Made by a program: the position numbers and the translations under genes
From: an uncultured Prevotella sp.
Lineage (GTDB): Bacteria > Bacteroidota > Bacteroidia > Bacteroidales > Bacteroidaceae
Assembly (NCBI GenBank): GCA_902800365.1
Contig: CADCEF010000032.1
Location: 1-64,000, forward strand
DNA length: 64,000 bases
Direction of reading: 5' to 3'
Shown: piece by piece, positions 30,304-41,000 of the stretch
Position numbering within the stretch: position 1 is the first letter of the stretch
How the letters are laid out: each line of letters opens with the position of its first letter
The notes under the pieces: model-generated
Databases searched by the model: none
Told to the model about the DNA's origin: nothing
The model's input: the letters and a program-made list of their open reading frames with translations, nothing else

Positions 30304-32937
30304 TCAGAACTGTATGCTAAGTGCGAGTGAATAGGTGCGATAAGGCGGTATGGTGCGCTTGTCGTCGACACCAAGTGTAGAATCTACTACCGACGAGTTG
30401 ATGATAGGCGTAAGGCCAGAATAAGAGGTGATGGTGGCGAGATTGTTTACAGAACAAGCCACGCGCAGACGGCTGATGAATCGTGAGCGTACAGGCACGT
30501 TCCAACCCAGCGTAACATAGTCGATGTTAACGTAGTCGCCGGGCTCCAGCCAGTAGTCGCTGATGTCCTGATCCTGTATGTTCATCTCGGGAGCTCCCTG
30601 CATCACGTTGTAGTTTGGCATAGACGCCATATTCATATAGGCCAGCGCCGTACCGTTGTAAATCTTATGACCGAAGGCTCCGTTTACCTGCATTGTTATG
30701 TCGAACTGCTTGTAGCGCAGGGCGAAGTTAGAACCCATCATGGCCTTTGGCGTGGCCTGTCCGCAGATGTATTTCTCTGATGTAAGGTCGTAGCGCTTCG
30801 AACCGTCTTCGGCTATCGCAAAGCCCTTGCAGTGAGGCAGATAGAACACACCCAGCGGCTGCCCTACTATCTGGAAGCACACACCGCTGGCACCATGATA
30901 TCCGGCTCCGTAGAGATCGCTGATGCCCTGTATGTCGGGCGCCGTAAGGTATTGTCCCTGATAGTATCCGTTGAGGGTTTCGAGCTTGTTGCGCTCGAAG
31001 GTCCAGTTCATATTGATGTTCAGCTCTACATTCTTATTTTGCAGCGGAGTGATGCCGAAGCCTATCTCCAATCCGTGGTTGCGCATCTTGCCGAGGTTGG
31101 CCAGCAGGTGGTCGTAAGTAAATGGCGGAACGGGCACGGTGTAGTTGTAGAGCATATCGGTGGTGCGCGAGGTGTAGAAGTCGGCCGTAAGTACAATTCG
31201 GCTGTCCCAGAAGGCCATATCCAACCCCACGTTGAAGGTGCGCTTTATCTCCCACTTCAGGTCGGGATTGGCGTTGCGTATGAGGCCTAACGTGGTGGTA
31301 GGCATGCCGCCCACGCTAACCACTCCGTTGGGGCGGATGAGCTGTTGCGACTGGAATGCATCGATGCCGCCGAGGTTACCGCTCTTACCATAGCCCACAC
31401 GCAGATTGAGTTTCGACACATATCGCTTAAGCCGCGCCATCCAAGGCTCATTAGTTACGTTCCAGGCAGCACTGACAGAGGGGAAGAATCCCCAGTGGTT
31501 GTTCTCGCCCACCTTAGACGAGCCATCGATACGAGTGCTGAGATTGAGTGTGTAGCGATCGTTAAAGGTGTACTGTGCCTTAACCAGATACGAAGTCAAG
31601 CTTGAGCTGTAGTTGTAGGAGTTTGTGCCTTCCCAAGGTCGGATGGCTCCTGCCGAGAGGTTGTCGTAGCCGAAGGCGTTGGTGTTGTAGTTTGACGAGG
31701 TGGCATAGAATCCCTTATCCTTTTCGCGGCTTCCCTCTATCAGTCCAAGCAGTTCCAACTGGTGGCGCTCTGCAATACGCCCCCTCCAAGTCAAGGTGAT
31801 ATTTCCTAACAGCTCGGTGCTTTTCTTGTCGCCCTGATAGGCTTCGCCATGACTCCAAACGTAGGTGGGATAATAATGTGCGTTGCCAAAGTCGGTATAC
31901 GAAAAACTTCCGAAGAGGCCCAGCGAGAGTCCGTAGCCCAAGTCGATTGTTGCCCTTGCGTGTACATTCACGTGCGAGTTCTCCTCGTCCTCCTTCATGG
32001 TGAGCAAGGCGTAGGGATTGTTTATCCACCAGGCCTCGGGCACATCGTCGTAGCCTCCTGAGGCATTGGCGCCAGCGGGGAAGGTGGGATTAAAGGTAGC
32101 AGCCGAATAGAACAGCTTCTGCCTGAATGGGATGACGTTGTTGTTCTGCAATGAGCCCAGCACGCCAAGGTCGACAGTAAGATGATTGTCGAACGCCTTC
32201 TGATGCAAGTCGAGCTTGGCGATGTAGTTGCGCAGGTTGTAGTTCTGGATGGTGGTATTCTGGTCGGTCATACCAAGCGAGGCACGATAGTTGGCCATTT
32301 CAGAGCCACCTCCGAATGCCAAGTGATGAGTCTGCACAAGTCCCGTACGGAGTGGCGCTTGGGTAAAATCGGTATCGGCACCTTTGTCGATGATGCTCAT
32401 CCCCAGATTGGCGGCGGCCTGACGGAACTGACTAGCATTGAGCATGTGGAGATTCTTGTAGGTGTGCTCAAGACCCACGCTGCCATCATAGGCAATGTGG
32501 AACTGCTCGGCCTTACCTTTTCGCGTCACCACTTGAATAACACCCGCAGCACCACGGCTACCATACTGCGATGTCTCGGATGCATCTTTCAGAATGGTAA
32601 AACTCTCGATATCAGCGGGATAGATGGTGCTAAGTGTGATGATGTCGGACTGCACGCCATCGATTACCACCAGAGGGTCGTTGCCCCCCGTGAGCGATGT
32701 GGTACCACGCACTCGTACAGCCGACAGCATAGCCTCGTGATTGCCGCCCGACTGCACCTGAACGCCTGCGGCCTGACCGCTGAGAGCGTCGAGCGAATTG
32801 GTTATCATACCTTTATTCATTCGCTCCTGCGTAACCGTAATCATTGCTCCAGTCACAGTTAAAGAGTCGTGCAACGACTGAGCTGTAATTGGTGCCGCAA
32901 GTGTCAGCAAGAACGCTGTTTGTATAATCTTTCTCAT
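30304..32937 (-). CDS. SusC/RagA-family TonB-dependent transporter
   Basis: An 877-residue outer-membrane receptor. The start MRKIIQTAFLLTLAAPITAQ at 32937 gives a signal peptide; upstream in-frame sequence does not. The plug domain follows at once (TNSLDALSGQAAGVQVQSGG, then VRGTTSL and IDGVQSD), then SusC signatures such as LKDASETSQYGSRGAAGVI and a C-terminal barrel ending in SLALSIQF. The N-terminal carboxypeptidase-like domain and TonB-box extension of most SusC proteins are missing, so this is a short form. It imports a ligand captured by the adjacent SusD. Confidence 0.92.
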   Translation of the reverse strand: MRKIIQTAFLLTLAAPITAQSLHDSLTVTGAMITVTQERMNKGMITNSLDALSGQAAGVQVQSGGNHEAMLSAVRVRGTTSLTGGNDPLVVIDGVQSDIITLSTIYPADIESFTILKDASETSQYGSRGAAGVIQVVTRKGKAEQFHIAYDGSVGLEHTYKNLHMLNASQFRQAAANLGMSIIDKGADTDFTQAPLRTGLVQTHHLAFGGGSEMANYRASLGMTDQNTTIQNYNLRNYIAKLDLHQKAFDNHLTVDLGVLGSLQNNNVIPFRQKLFYSAATFNPTFPAGANASGGYDDVPEAWWINNPYALLTMKEDEENSHVNVHARATIDLGYGLSLGLFGSFSYTDFGNAHYYPTYVWSHGEAYQGDKKSTELLGNITLTWRGRIAERHQLELLGLIEGSREKDKGFYATSSNYNTNAFGYDNLSAGAIRPWEGTNSYNYSSSLTSYLVKAQYTFNDRYTLNLSTRIDGSSKVGENNHWGFFPSVSAAWNVTNEPWMARLKRYVSKLNLRVGYGKSGNLGGIDAFQSQQLIRPNGVVSVGGMPTTTLGLIRNANPDLKWEIKRTFNVGLDMAFWDSRIVLTADFYTSRTTDMLYNYTVPVPPFTYDHLLANLGKMRNHGLEIGFGITPLQNKNVELNINMNWTFERNKLETLNGYYQGQYLTAPDIQGISDLYGAGYHGASGVCFQIVGQPLGVFYLPHCKGFAIAEDGSKRYDLTSEKYICGQATPKAMMGSNFALRYKQFDITMQVNGAFGHKIYNGTALAYMNMASMPNYNVMQGAPEMNIQDQDISDYWLEPGDYVNIDYVTLGWNVPVRSRFISRLRVACSVNNLATITSYSGLTPIINSSVVDSTLGVDDKRTIPPYRTYSLALSIQF

Positions 32938-32960
32938 CTTTTCATTGGCATTATCTGGGG

Positions 32961-33018
32961 CAAATATACAAATTTTTCGGAAATATAATGCAATCGTTGA
33001 GAGATTTTCGTACCTTTG
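32961..33018. promoter_or_regulatory. Divergent promoter region of SusC and the PheC-like gene
   Basis: A minus-strand -7 TATATTTG (32961-32968) serves susC, 24 nt before its start. A plus-strand -7 TACCTTTG (33011-33018) serves the PheC-like gene, 21 nt before its start. Neither has a TTG at ideal distance. Confidence 0.5.
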
Positions 33019-33038
33019 CGGCAGAAATTTTGGTACTA

Positions 33039-33860
33039 ATGAGAAAGATATTACTATTATTCCTAACCGCAGTATTATGCGGGAGCACGGTGACATTGGC
33101 ATCGTGTGCAGGGTGCGATGATAACGCCGTAGTTGTAGACCAACCTACCATCGCGAGGATACAGAATCGGGGCACAATCCTCATCGGGACAACGGGCGAT
33201 TATCGTCCGCTGACATTCCGCGAGGCCGACGGGACGTATTGGGGTTTCGGCATAGATATGGCGGGCGAGATAGCCAAGCGACTGGGCGTTGGCATCGAGT
33301 TTGTGCAGACATCGTGGCCTACCCTATCGGCTGATGTTCAGGCCGAGCCGCAGACGTTCGACCTTGCCATCGGCGGCATAACAATTACGGATGCTCGCCG
33401 CGAGACGATGCTGATGAGCGACGGATATCTGCATAACGGAAAGACCATTCTGTGCCGTGCATCGGAGGCCGACAGATACAAGACGCTGGCCGACATCGAC
33501 AAGCCCGAAGTGCGCGTGATGGTGAACCCTGGCGGACTGAACGAGAAATTTGCCAACGAGAACCTTACTCACGCCACAATAATTGTGCACCAGAAGAACG
33601 AGGAGATACCATCGCTGATAGCCGAGGGCGAGGCCGACGTGATGATAACCGAGATTACAGAAGCACCTTATTATATACAAGCGGACACACGACTGGCTGC
33701 ACCGCTAATGAACGCACCGTTTACTAACGGCGAGATTGGCGTGCTGATGCGAAAGGGTCAAGACGACCTGTTGCAGTTGGTGAACGATGTTATCAGCCAG
33801 ATGAAAACCGACGGCACCCTTCGCCAGCTGCAACAGAAATACGGGTTAAAATCCATATAA
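33039..33860 (+). CDS. PheC-like periplasmic amino-acid-binding / cyclohexadienyl dehydratase lipoprotein
   Basis: A 273-residue type-II periplasmic-binding fold protein. ATG 33039 gives a signal peptide with lipobox LASC. GTILIGTTGDYRPLTFREAD and WGFGIDMAGEIAKRLGV match cyclohexadienyl dehydratase (PheC) and solute-binding proteins of the same fold; AIGGITITDARRETMLMSDG is the second shared block. PheC makes phenylpyruvate from prephenate, but the lipid anchor equally fits a binding protein. No ABC permease lies next to it, which favours the enzyme or a stand-alone binder. Confidence 0.72.
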   Translation: MRKILLLFLTAVLCGSTVTLASCAGCDDNAVVVDQPTIARIQNRGTILIGTTGDYRPLTFREADGTYWGFGIDMAGEIAKRLGVGIEFVQTSWPTLSADVQAEPQTFDLAIGGITITDARRETMLMSDGYLHNGKTILCRASEADRYKTLADIDKPEVRVMVNPGGLNEKFANENLTHATIIVHQKNEEIPSLIAEGEADVMITEITEAPYYIQADTRLAAPLMNAPFTNGEIGVLMRKGQDDLLQLVNDVISQMKTDGTLRQLQQKYGLKSI

Positions 33861-33867
33861 ATAGGGA

Positions 33868-33898
33868 TTGTGTACGTCAACATAATCCCGTACCTTTG
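33868..33898 (+). promoter_or_regulatory. Promoter of the heme genes
   Basis: -33 TTG (33868-33870), 20-nt spacer, -7 TACCTTTG (33891-33898), 30 nt before the hemN start. Confidence 0.7.
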
Positions 33899-33928
33899 CA
33901 CCCGCTTACAATATATTCCAGAACAAAC

Positions 33929-35293
33929 ATGCAGCCTGATATCATACAGAAATACAATCGCCCCGTGCCGCGATACACAAGCTATCCGCCGGCCAACTAC
34001 TTCGCCCCGTGCTCGGAGGCCGACTATCTGACTATGTGCGAACTATCCGACAAGGCACGACAGAACAACATATCGTTTTATCTGCACATTCCATTCTGCC
34101 GACATCTGTGCCACTACTGCGGATGCAACTCCTACCCTATGGCCAAGCCAGAAATGGTAAAGGCTTATGTTGATGCTTTGCACCGCGAGATTGACCTTGT
34201 GGCATCGCACATAAGTAACGATCGTAAGATATCTCAGATACATTACGGCGGAGGCAGTCCTACTTCGATTCCCATCAGCATGATTCGTGAGTTGAACGAG
34301 CATCTGCTCTCTATAGCACCAACTATCGACCGCCCCGAGATCGCCATAGAGTGCCATCCTGGATATCTAACCGCCAACGACTGGCACGAGCTTACCGAAT
34401 GCGGTTTCACCCGCTATAGTCTGGGTATTCAGGATTTGAAGACAGATGTGCTGAAAACGGTTAACCGCCGACCATCGATGGTTGACATCGGCGAGATTCT
34501 GCAGATTCTGCGATCGTCGGGGGCTACAGTAAATTTCGACTTCATTTACGGATTGCCATTACAGAGTGCCGATTCGTTCCGCCAGACTATAGAGCAGGCT
34601 GCAAGTCTGCGTCCTGACCGATTGGTAACTTTCTCGTATGCACATCTGCCACGTCTGTTCCCTCGTCAGCAGATTCTGGATAAGGCCGGACTGCCTTCGG
34701 ATTCGGAAAAGAAACTGATGTACGAGATGGCATCGCAGGTATTGGTAGCAGCTGGTTACAAGCCCATCGGACTTGATCACTTTGTGCTGCCAGAAGACGA
34801 ACTTGCGGTGGCTCTGGATAAGGGCCAGCTGCATCGCAATTTCCAAGGTTACTGCACACGTCGCACCACGGCTCAGGTATATGCCTTTGGCGTAACAGCC
34901 ATCAGTCAGCTAGACGACGGATATGCCCAGAACGGACGAAACATTTCAGAGTATATCGACACGATAAACAATGGTAGATTGTATATTCAGCGCGGATACC
35001 GTTTGACGGAGCAGGAGAAGATGGTGCGCGAGGTGATTGAGACACTTATGTGCAACTACAGTCTGAGGTGGAACGACTTAGCATCACGCATGGGCGTAAG
35101 CGTAGAGGAAATACGCAATGCGTGCCAATACGACGAGGCTATTATCGACGAAATGGCAACCGACGGTTTGCTTAGCTTAGATGCCGACCAGATAATGATG
35201 AATAGCGATGGACGCCCCTTTGTGCGATGTGTGGCAGCAGCGCTCGACCCACTAATGAAAAATAGCGACAAACAATTTTCAAGACCAATATAA
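33929..35293 (+). CDS. hemN: Oxygen-independent coproporphyrinogen III oxidase
   Basis: A 454-residue radical-SAM enzyme that oxidatively decarboxylates coproporphyrinogen III to protoporphyrinogen IX without oxygen. The [4Fe-4S] motif is C57-x3-C61-x2-C64 with a fourth cysteine at 66 (HIPFCRHLCHYCGC), the true HemN pattern rather than that of HemW. YGGGSPTSI and FDFIYGLPLQS follow. I chose ATG 33929 because MQPDIIQKYNRPVPRYTSYP is the normal opening. The next gene, 4 nt downstream, encodes the following pathway step. Confidence 0.93.
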   Translation: MQPDIIQKYNRPVPRYTSYPPANYFAPCSEADYLTMCELSDKARQNNISFYLHIPFCRHLCHYCGCNSYPMAKPEMVKAYVDALHREIDLVASHISNDRKISQIHYGGGSPTSIPISMIRELNEHLLSIAPTIDRPEIAIECHPGYLTANDWHELTECGFTRYSLGIQDLKTDVLKTVNRRPSMVDIGEILQILRSSGATVNFDFIYGLPLQSADSFRQTIEQAASLRPDRLVTFSYAHLPRLFPRQQILDKAGLPSDSEKKLMYEMASQVLVAAGYKPIGLDHFVLPEDELAVALDKGQLHRNFQGYCTRRTTAQVYAFGVTAISQLDDGYAQNGRNISEYIDTINNGRLYIQRGYRLTEQEKMVREVIETLMCNYSLRWNDLASRMGVSVEEIRNACQYDEAIIDEMATDGLLSLDADQIMMNSDGRPFVRCVAAALDPLMKNSDKQFSRPI

Positions 35294-35297
35294 TAAA

Positions 35298-36647
35298 ATG
35301 CAAGAACGTGATATAATAATCATTGGAGCCGGACTAACTGGACTGAGTACGGCTTTCAATCTGAAGCGACAGGGCCGTGAAGTGTTGGTACTAGAAAAAG
35401 CCGACCGCATAGGCGGACAGATACGAACCTACCACGAGGATGGATTTACCTACGAGAGTGGACCTAACACGGGCGTGGTGTCGTTTCCTGAAGTAACAGA
35501 ACTGTTCCAGAATCTAAAGGGCAGCTGCGAGATGGAAACAGCCCGCGAATCGTCAAAGCGAAGACTGATATGGAAAGGTAACCGTTTTCATGCCCTACCA
35601 TCAGGACCGTTGAGCGCAGTAACCACTCCGCTGTTTACACTCACCGACAAGTTCCGCATCCTTGGTGAGCCTTGGCGTAAGAAGGGCGATGATCCTAACG
35701 AACCAGTAGGTGCGCTAGCTCAGCGACGCTTGGGAAAATCCTTTTACGAGTACGCCGTAGATCCCTTTGTATCAGGAGTTTATGCTGGCGACCCAATGAA
35801 ACTTACCACACGATACGCCTTACCAAAGCTCTATAACCTTGAGGCCAACTATGGCAGTTTTATTCGCGGCGCAATGGCTAAGGCAAAGGAACCAAAGACC
35901 GACCGCGACCGCTTGGCAACAAAGAAGGTTTTCTCGGCTTTTGGCGGCTTGCAGAAAATGGTAGAAGCCTTAGCTGCCGATGTTGAAATAATACTGAATG
36001 CAAAGAATATACGAGTAACGCCAGAGCCGGATGGCTATTGGATGGTTACCTTTGGCGGTAATGAGTTCCGTGCCCGCCATGTGGTTACTACCGTTGGCGC
36101 CTACGAGCTGCCAAATCTGCTGCCATTTATCCCAGAAGAAGAGCTTCGCCCAATAAGCCAACTTTTCTATGCACCGATTATTCAGGTGTGCGTAGGTGTG
36201 CGCGATGCCGGCAATCTGGTATATCCGGCCTTTGGCGGATTGGTTCCAAGCAAAGAGAAAAAGCAGGTATTGGGCATACTGTTCCCATCGGAGTGCTTCA
36301 CGGGTCGTGCGCCCGAAGGTGGTGCGCTTTACTCATATTTCATGGGCGGCGCACGTCATCAGGACTACTTGCAGAAGAGCGATGAAGAGATACGCAAGAT
36401 GGTGATTGACGCATTCCACAGCATGCTGAAATATCCCAACAATATCGAGCCCGATATGATTCGGATTTTCCGCCACGAGCACGCCATCCCTCAGTACGGA
36501 GTTGATAGTGGCGAGCGTTTTGCAGCAGTAGAGCGTCTGCAGAAGAAGTATACTGGGTTGATATTAGCAGGCAACCTGCGTGATGGCATCGGTATGGGCA
36601 ATCGCATCCATCAGGGAGCAACCATCGCAGCCGAGCTTATTTCATAA
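35298..36647 (+). CDS. hemG: Protoporphyrinogen oxidase (FAD-dependent)
   Basis: A 449-residue FAD enzyme of the HemY/PPOX type that converts protoporphyrinogen IX to protoporphyrin IX. The dinucleotide-binding GAGLTGLSTAFNL (11-23) and EKADRIGGQIRT are clear, and the C-terminal GNLRDGIGMGNRIHQGA is the second FAD-contact segment. It is 4 nt downstream of hemN, so the two form an operon. The symbol varies between databases (hemG or hemY). It pairs an oxygen-type oxidase with the oxygen-independent HemN, so the electron acceptor may not be oxygen in this organism. Confidence 0.9.
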   Translation: MQERDIIIIGAGLTGLSTAFNLKRQGREVLVLEKADRIGGQIRTYHEDGFTYESGPNTGVVSFPEVTELFQNLKGSCEMETARESSKRRLIWKGNRFHALPSGPLSAVTTPLFTLTDKFRILGEPWRKKGDDPNEPVGALAQRRLGKSFYEYAVDPFVSGVYAGDPMKLTTRYALPKLYNLEANYGSFIRGAMAKAKEPKTDRDRLATKKVFSAFGGLQKMVEALAADVEIILNAKNIRVTPEPDGYWMVTFGGNEFRARHVVTTVGAYELPNLLPFIPEEELRPISQLFYAPIIQVCVGVRDAGNLVYPAFGGLVPSKEKKQVLGILFPSECFTGRAPEGGALYSYFMGGARHQDYLQKSDEEIRKMVIDAFHSMLKYPNNIEPDMIRIFRHEHAIPQYGVDSGERFAAVERLQKKYTGLILAGNLRDGIGMGNRIHQGATIAAELIS

Positions 36648-36655
36648 CATATCAC

Positions 36656-38017
36656 TTACTGCCCGGTGGCTTGCTTGTACTCCAGGAGTTTGTTCTGGTA
36701 GTCGGCGAAGGCATCGGTATGCTTGTCGAGCGATTGCTGGTAGAGCAGTTGGGCTTCGAGCAGATCGCTCATCTTTGAGGTGCCGGCACGATAGTAGTTG
36801 CGATTGAGGCGAAGGTTCTCGGTGGCTTGCTCTATGCTGCGTTTGGCCAGTTGCAACTGCTGGTAGCTCTCCTCTACTCCATTCCAGGCATTCTGCATTC
36901 GTATCTTGAGCAGTTGGGTGTTATCCTCCAGCTGCTCAATTGCTTTCTGGTGCTCAATCTTACGGCGCTTGATGGCGTGCGAGCCGCCCCACCAATCGGT
37001 GATGGGCACACTAACAGTAGCGAACACCATACCAAACGAGTGGTTGTTTTCCAACAGATTATGGTAGTTATAACCAGCACCCACGGCTAAGGTTGGAAGA
37101 TTCTGGCCAATAGCCATCTTCTTCTGCAAATTTGCAGCCTCAACCTGCTTATCCAGGAGTTGATACTCGGGCAAGCCGTTTACATTAAACATTCTTGGCG
37201 GAGCCAAGCGGCAAAGCCGAGCGAAACATGAAACATTAAATTTTTCTGGGATTGAGGTTTGGAAGGAAATTGCAAACGACGTATCGCGGAGGCCGCAGTA
37301 TTGCGACAACAGCAGACGGACGATGGAGATGCCATTTCGCAATTTTAGACGCTGACTCTGAATATCGTTCTGGCGCAGCTGAACCTGCAACAGATCGTTA
37401 CGCATGGCCACACCTGCGCGCACAGCTACATCAACATCTTTATATATATCGCGCAACAAGGTATCGACAGCATCAACGGTCTTCATTTTCTCCTGCAATG
37501 AGGCTAACTGCCAGAAATACTGCTCGGCGGTCTTCTCAACCTCGTTTTCCGACAGTTGTAACTGCAAACGACTAACCTCCTCGCCTACCTTAGCGAGTTT
37601 GTTGCCGTTGATAATCTGACCACCAGCGAATACGGGCTGAACAGCCATGAGCGAACCGATGGTACCATTCTTCATCATCGAGATGCTGATGGGGTTAGCT
37701 AATGCTGCCAATGCCTCTTGTGGCAACGACTGAGCCAAGGCCGCACCCAACTCGGGCGAGATACTAGCTGAAGGATTGATGGTGGTTTGCGCCATACCCT
37801 TGTTGGCATTAAACCAAAGCCCCGTACCACTAACGTTGGGGAAATACTTGGTGAACGCCTCCTTGCGTTGCTGTTGGGCTGCCTCAACACCGTATTTGGC
37901 ACTACGAACGGCAAAGTTATTATGCAGGGCAGAATCCTTAATCTGCTGCAAAGTATAGGTTTGAGCCGAGGCTGACATTGCGCAGCCCAAGGCTATCAAT
38001 GATAATATCTTTTTCAT
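36656..38017 (-). CDS. TolC-family outer-membrane efflux channel
   Basis: A 453-residue outer-membrane factor: signal peptide (LSLIALGCAMSASAQ), two repeated helical halves, ending KTDAFADYQNKLLEYKQATG-like sequence. It is the last gene of an RND operon. A 17-residue stretch (260-276, SCFARLCRLAPPRM) interrupts the usual sequence and is flanked by duplicated FNV, the product of a 51-bp in-frame insertion. The two cysteines there are odd for a periplasmic helix. Intact otherwise. Confidence 0.88.
   Translation of the reverse strand: MKKILSLIALGCAMSASAQTYTLQQIKDSALHNNFAVRSAKYGVEAAQQQRKEAFTKYFPNVSGTGLWFNANKGMAQTTINPSASISPELGAALAQSLPQEALAALANPISISMMKNGTIGSLMAVQPVFAGGQIINGNKLAKVGEEVSRLQLQLSENEVEKTAEQYFWQLASLQEKMKTVDAVDTLLRDIYKDVDVAVRAGVAMRNDLLQVQLRQNDIQSQRLKLRNGISIVRLLLSQYCGLRDTSFAISFQTSIPEKFNVSCFARLCRLAPPRMFNVNGLPEYQLLDKQVEAANLQKKMAIGQNLPTLAVGAGYNYHNLLENNHSFGMVFATVSVPITDWWGGSHAIKRRKIEHQKAIEQLEDNTQLLKIRMQNAWNGVEESYQQLQLAKRSIEQATENLRLNRNYYRAGTSKMSDLLEAQLLYQQSLDKHTDAFADYQNKLLEYKQATGQ
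37182..37240. repeat. 51-bp palindromic insertion with target duplication inside the efflux channel gene
   Basis: The 8-bp word ACATTAAA occurs at 37182-37189 and 37233-37240, 51 bp (17 codons) apart. Between them lie two adjacent hairpins, CTTGGC/GCCAAG (37194-37208) and CGGC/GCCG (37209-37219). The frame is kept. Confidence 0.7.
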
Positions 38018-38046
38018 ATTTACTTAGTACTTACTTTAACTTCGTT

Positions 38047-38080
38047 GAGCTTTCTCACGTTCGTAAGTGAGAGCAAGCTC
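38047..38080. repeat. Imperfect hairpin between pump and channel genes
   Basis: GAGCTTTCTCAC (38047-38058) and GTGAGAGCAAGCTC (38067-38080) pair with a 2-nt bulge in the 72-nt gap between the two operon genes. It may be a repeat element or an mRNA-processing site that sets the ratio of the two proteins. Confidence 0.55.
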
Positions 38081-38089
38081 TTACTTCTC

Positions 38090-41000
38090 TCATTTAGTCG
38101 AAACCTTCCAATAAATTACTGGCAGCATGGTGACAACCATGATGAGTGAGCCAATACCACCAGCAAAGATGGTAACACCTACCGGCATCCAGAACGAACT
38201 CTGGGCGATAATCATCGGAACAACACCAACGGCTGTTGTTGCCGTAGTCAAGAAGATAGGAACCATGCGTCGTTTACCAGCATCGTAGGCAGCTTGGCGC
38301 ACAGCCTGATTATACGCCTTGCGATCAACCTTCCAGTCGCCATTCGCTGCAACATGCTGTTTAATCAAATCGATGGCGTGTTCGAATATCAGAATCTCGT
38401 TACGCATAATCATTCCCATCAGCGTGATGAGACCGAAGATAGAAGTAAGACCAAGGGCGCGGTTCATCAATCCAAGACCAATCAACGCCCCAGGAACCAT
38501 CAGAGCCAATGCAACCATACATACTGTAGTGACACCAAACTTCTTGAAATTGAACAGCAGGAAGAAGAACACAATAATCTCTGCGATGATGATGCCACCG
38601 TAGATTTGCGGCATAGCCTCTTCGCCATATTCTATCTCGCCGCCAACCTCGGCACGAACACCCTCGGGCAGCTTAATATCCTCGTTCATAATACGGGCAA
38701 TCTCCTTCTCAACAGGTGCCGTAAACACGCCTTGAGCAAACTGGGCGGTAACGGTGATACAACGCTCGCCACCACGATGCATGATGCGACTCTCGCTCCA
38801 CTTAGGTTGCACCTTAGCAATCTGACGAAGAGGCACTGTAGAATTGGTGCTTCGCAGACCTCCCGACACCATCGACGCGGGCGACGCGATGCCTAAGTTT
38901 GCCACATCAGAGAAGGTCATATCTGTATCGTCCTTCACAACAATCGGGAGCTCGTAGTTGTCCTCCCAAATCTGTCCTACGCGCAGGTCGGAAGATGTTG
39001 CACTTAAAGCCAATTGGGCTGTGGTTCGGGTGATGCCCAACTGAGCCGAAGTAACGGGATCGAGCTCGACGTTGATGATGGGATAAGGTTGGAAGTAGTC
39101 GGTATGAACCCACTCCAGTTCGGGCATTTTTCGCATACGTTCCATCAGTCGTTCGGCCACAACATGCAGCGAGTCGAGATTGTCGCCATAGAAGCGATAC
39201 TCCAGCTCAGAGACTTCGAGATAGTCAAGACGTTTGAACTTAACATACGCATTGGGGAACGCCTCGCTAAGCTGTGGCTGGTACTGCGCCAGAAGGTCGA
39301 TTGTAGCCTTATCGCTCTTGGTGTTTACGATGAACTGCGCGTAGTTTGCACCAGCCATCTGGGGTGCGTAGGCATCCATGAATCGTGGCGAAGAACAGCC
39401 TATGAAGCCTGTGATGCTTGTGATGCGTTCATCATTTGATAACACATGCTGCACAGAATCGGCTATCACCTCTGTCTCGGACAATCCCTTTCCATCGGGC
39501 AGGAATATCTCTACAGCAAACTGGTCGCGATCGGCATATGGGAACAGACGTATCTTAAGCGTGGGAGCTATCAAAGTAGAGAGCAGAATGACGCCGATAC
39601 CACCACCTATCGTGAGCCAAGGATGAGCAAAGGTGAAATCGAGAACCTTATCGTATGTGCGCTGTACCCATTTGGTAATTGCATTACCATCGGTGCTCAC
39701 CTTATCGGGCTTGATGATACGTGTCTCAAGGAACGGAATAACCGTTACAGCCAGCACCAGCGACACCATTAGGTTGATAGTGATGGTGACGGGAAAATCC
39801 TCAAGACAGTCGTGGAACATACCCTTCATCGTAATGAGGAACGGATAGAAAATGGCACAGATGCAGATGGTGGCAAGCAGCATGGGCATAAAGTACTGAC
39901 GAGCCGACTCGATGGCGGCATCAAAAGGCTTAAAACCTTTGCCAAGATATTCCAGATATCCATCGATAACCACAATCGAGTTGTCGACAATCATTCCTAA
40001 CACCACAATAAGTGCCGCCAAGGTTACAATGTTCAGCTCGATGCCCATCATATACATGATAGCCACGCTGACGAATGTGCTCAACGGGATGGTGATGGCA
40101 GCAACGATGGCCGAACGGATGGGGAACAACACCATCATAACCAGAATAATAATAGCCATCGAGATGAGTAGGTCGCGCAGGAAGTCGCTTACGCTCATAG
40201 CCACCACTTTCGGCTTGTCGGCAATACGCGTAACCTTCACATCCTCAGGAAGTTCGTTCTGGCGAAAATCGTTCAGTACCTTATCAACCTCCCTACCGTA
40301 CTCCACTACGTTATTGCCCGGAGTCATCTCCATCGAGAGCAGTACGCAAGGATGACCGTCCTGCTCGATACGACTCGACATAGGTTCGTACTCGCGCACC
40401 ACACGTGCCACATCGCGAACGCGTGCCACCTTACCCGTCACAGGATCGGAGAAGATAATCTGGTTGGCTATTTCCTCCTCACTGTTTTCTTGAGCCTCAA
40501 CGTGGATAGGTATCTGTTGGTCGTCGTCGCTTATAGAGCCACTCATGGTTGTGATACCTTGTGCCTGAAGACGCGAAAAGAGCATCTGCTGACCAATGCC
40601 ATAGGCCTGCAAGCGCTGGCGGTCGATATAGAGCGAAATCTGCTCTTTCTGTTCGCCAAACAGTTTTACGTTTGCTACAGATGGAATGCGGCGCAAGCGG
40701 TCGCTCAGATCGTCACTGTACTGCTTGAGTTCGCGATAGCTACGCTGGTCGCTCTCAATGGCTATCAGCAGCGCTGAGGTATTACCAAAGTCATCGTTCA
40801 CCACGATGGCCAGAACACCGCTTGGCAGCTGCGCCTTGAAACCGTTCAGACCGTGTTTGATTTTCGACCAAACCTCGTCCTTATTGTTCACATCATCGTT
40901 CAGTTTCACCATCACAATACACATGCCATTCTGACTCTGTGTGGTGGTTTTTACACGGTTCACCTCGCCATAAGTAAAGAGGTAACGCTCAAGCGGACGA

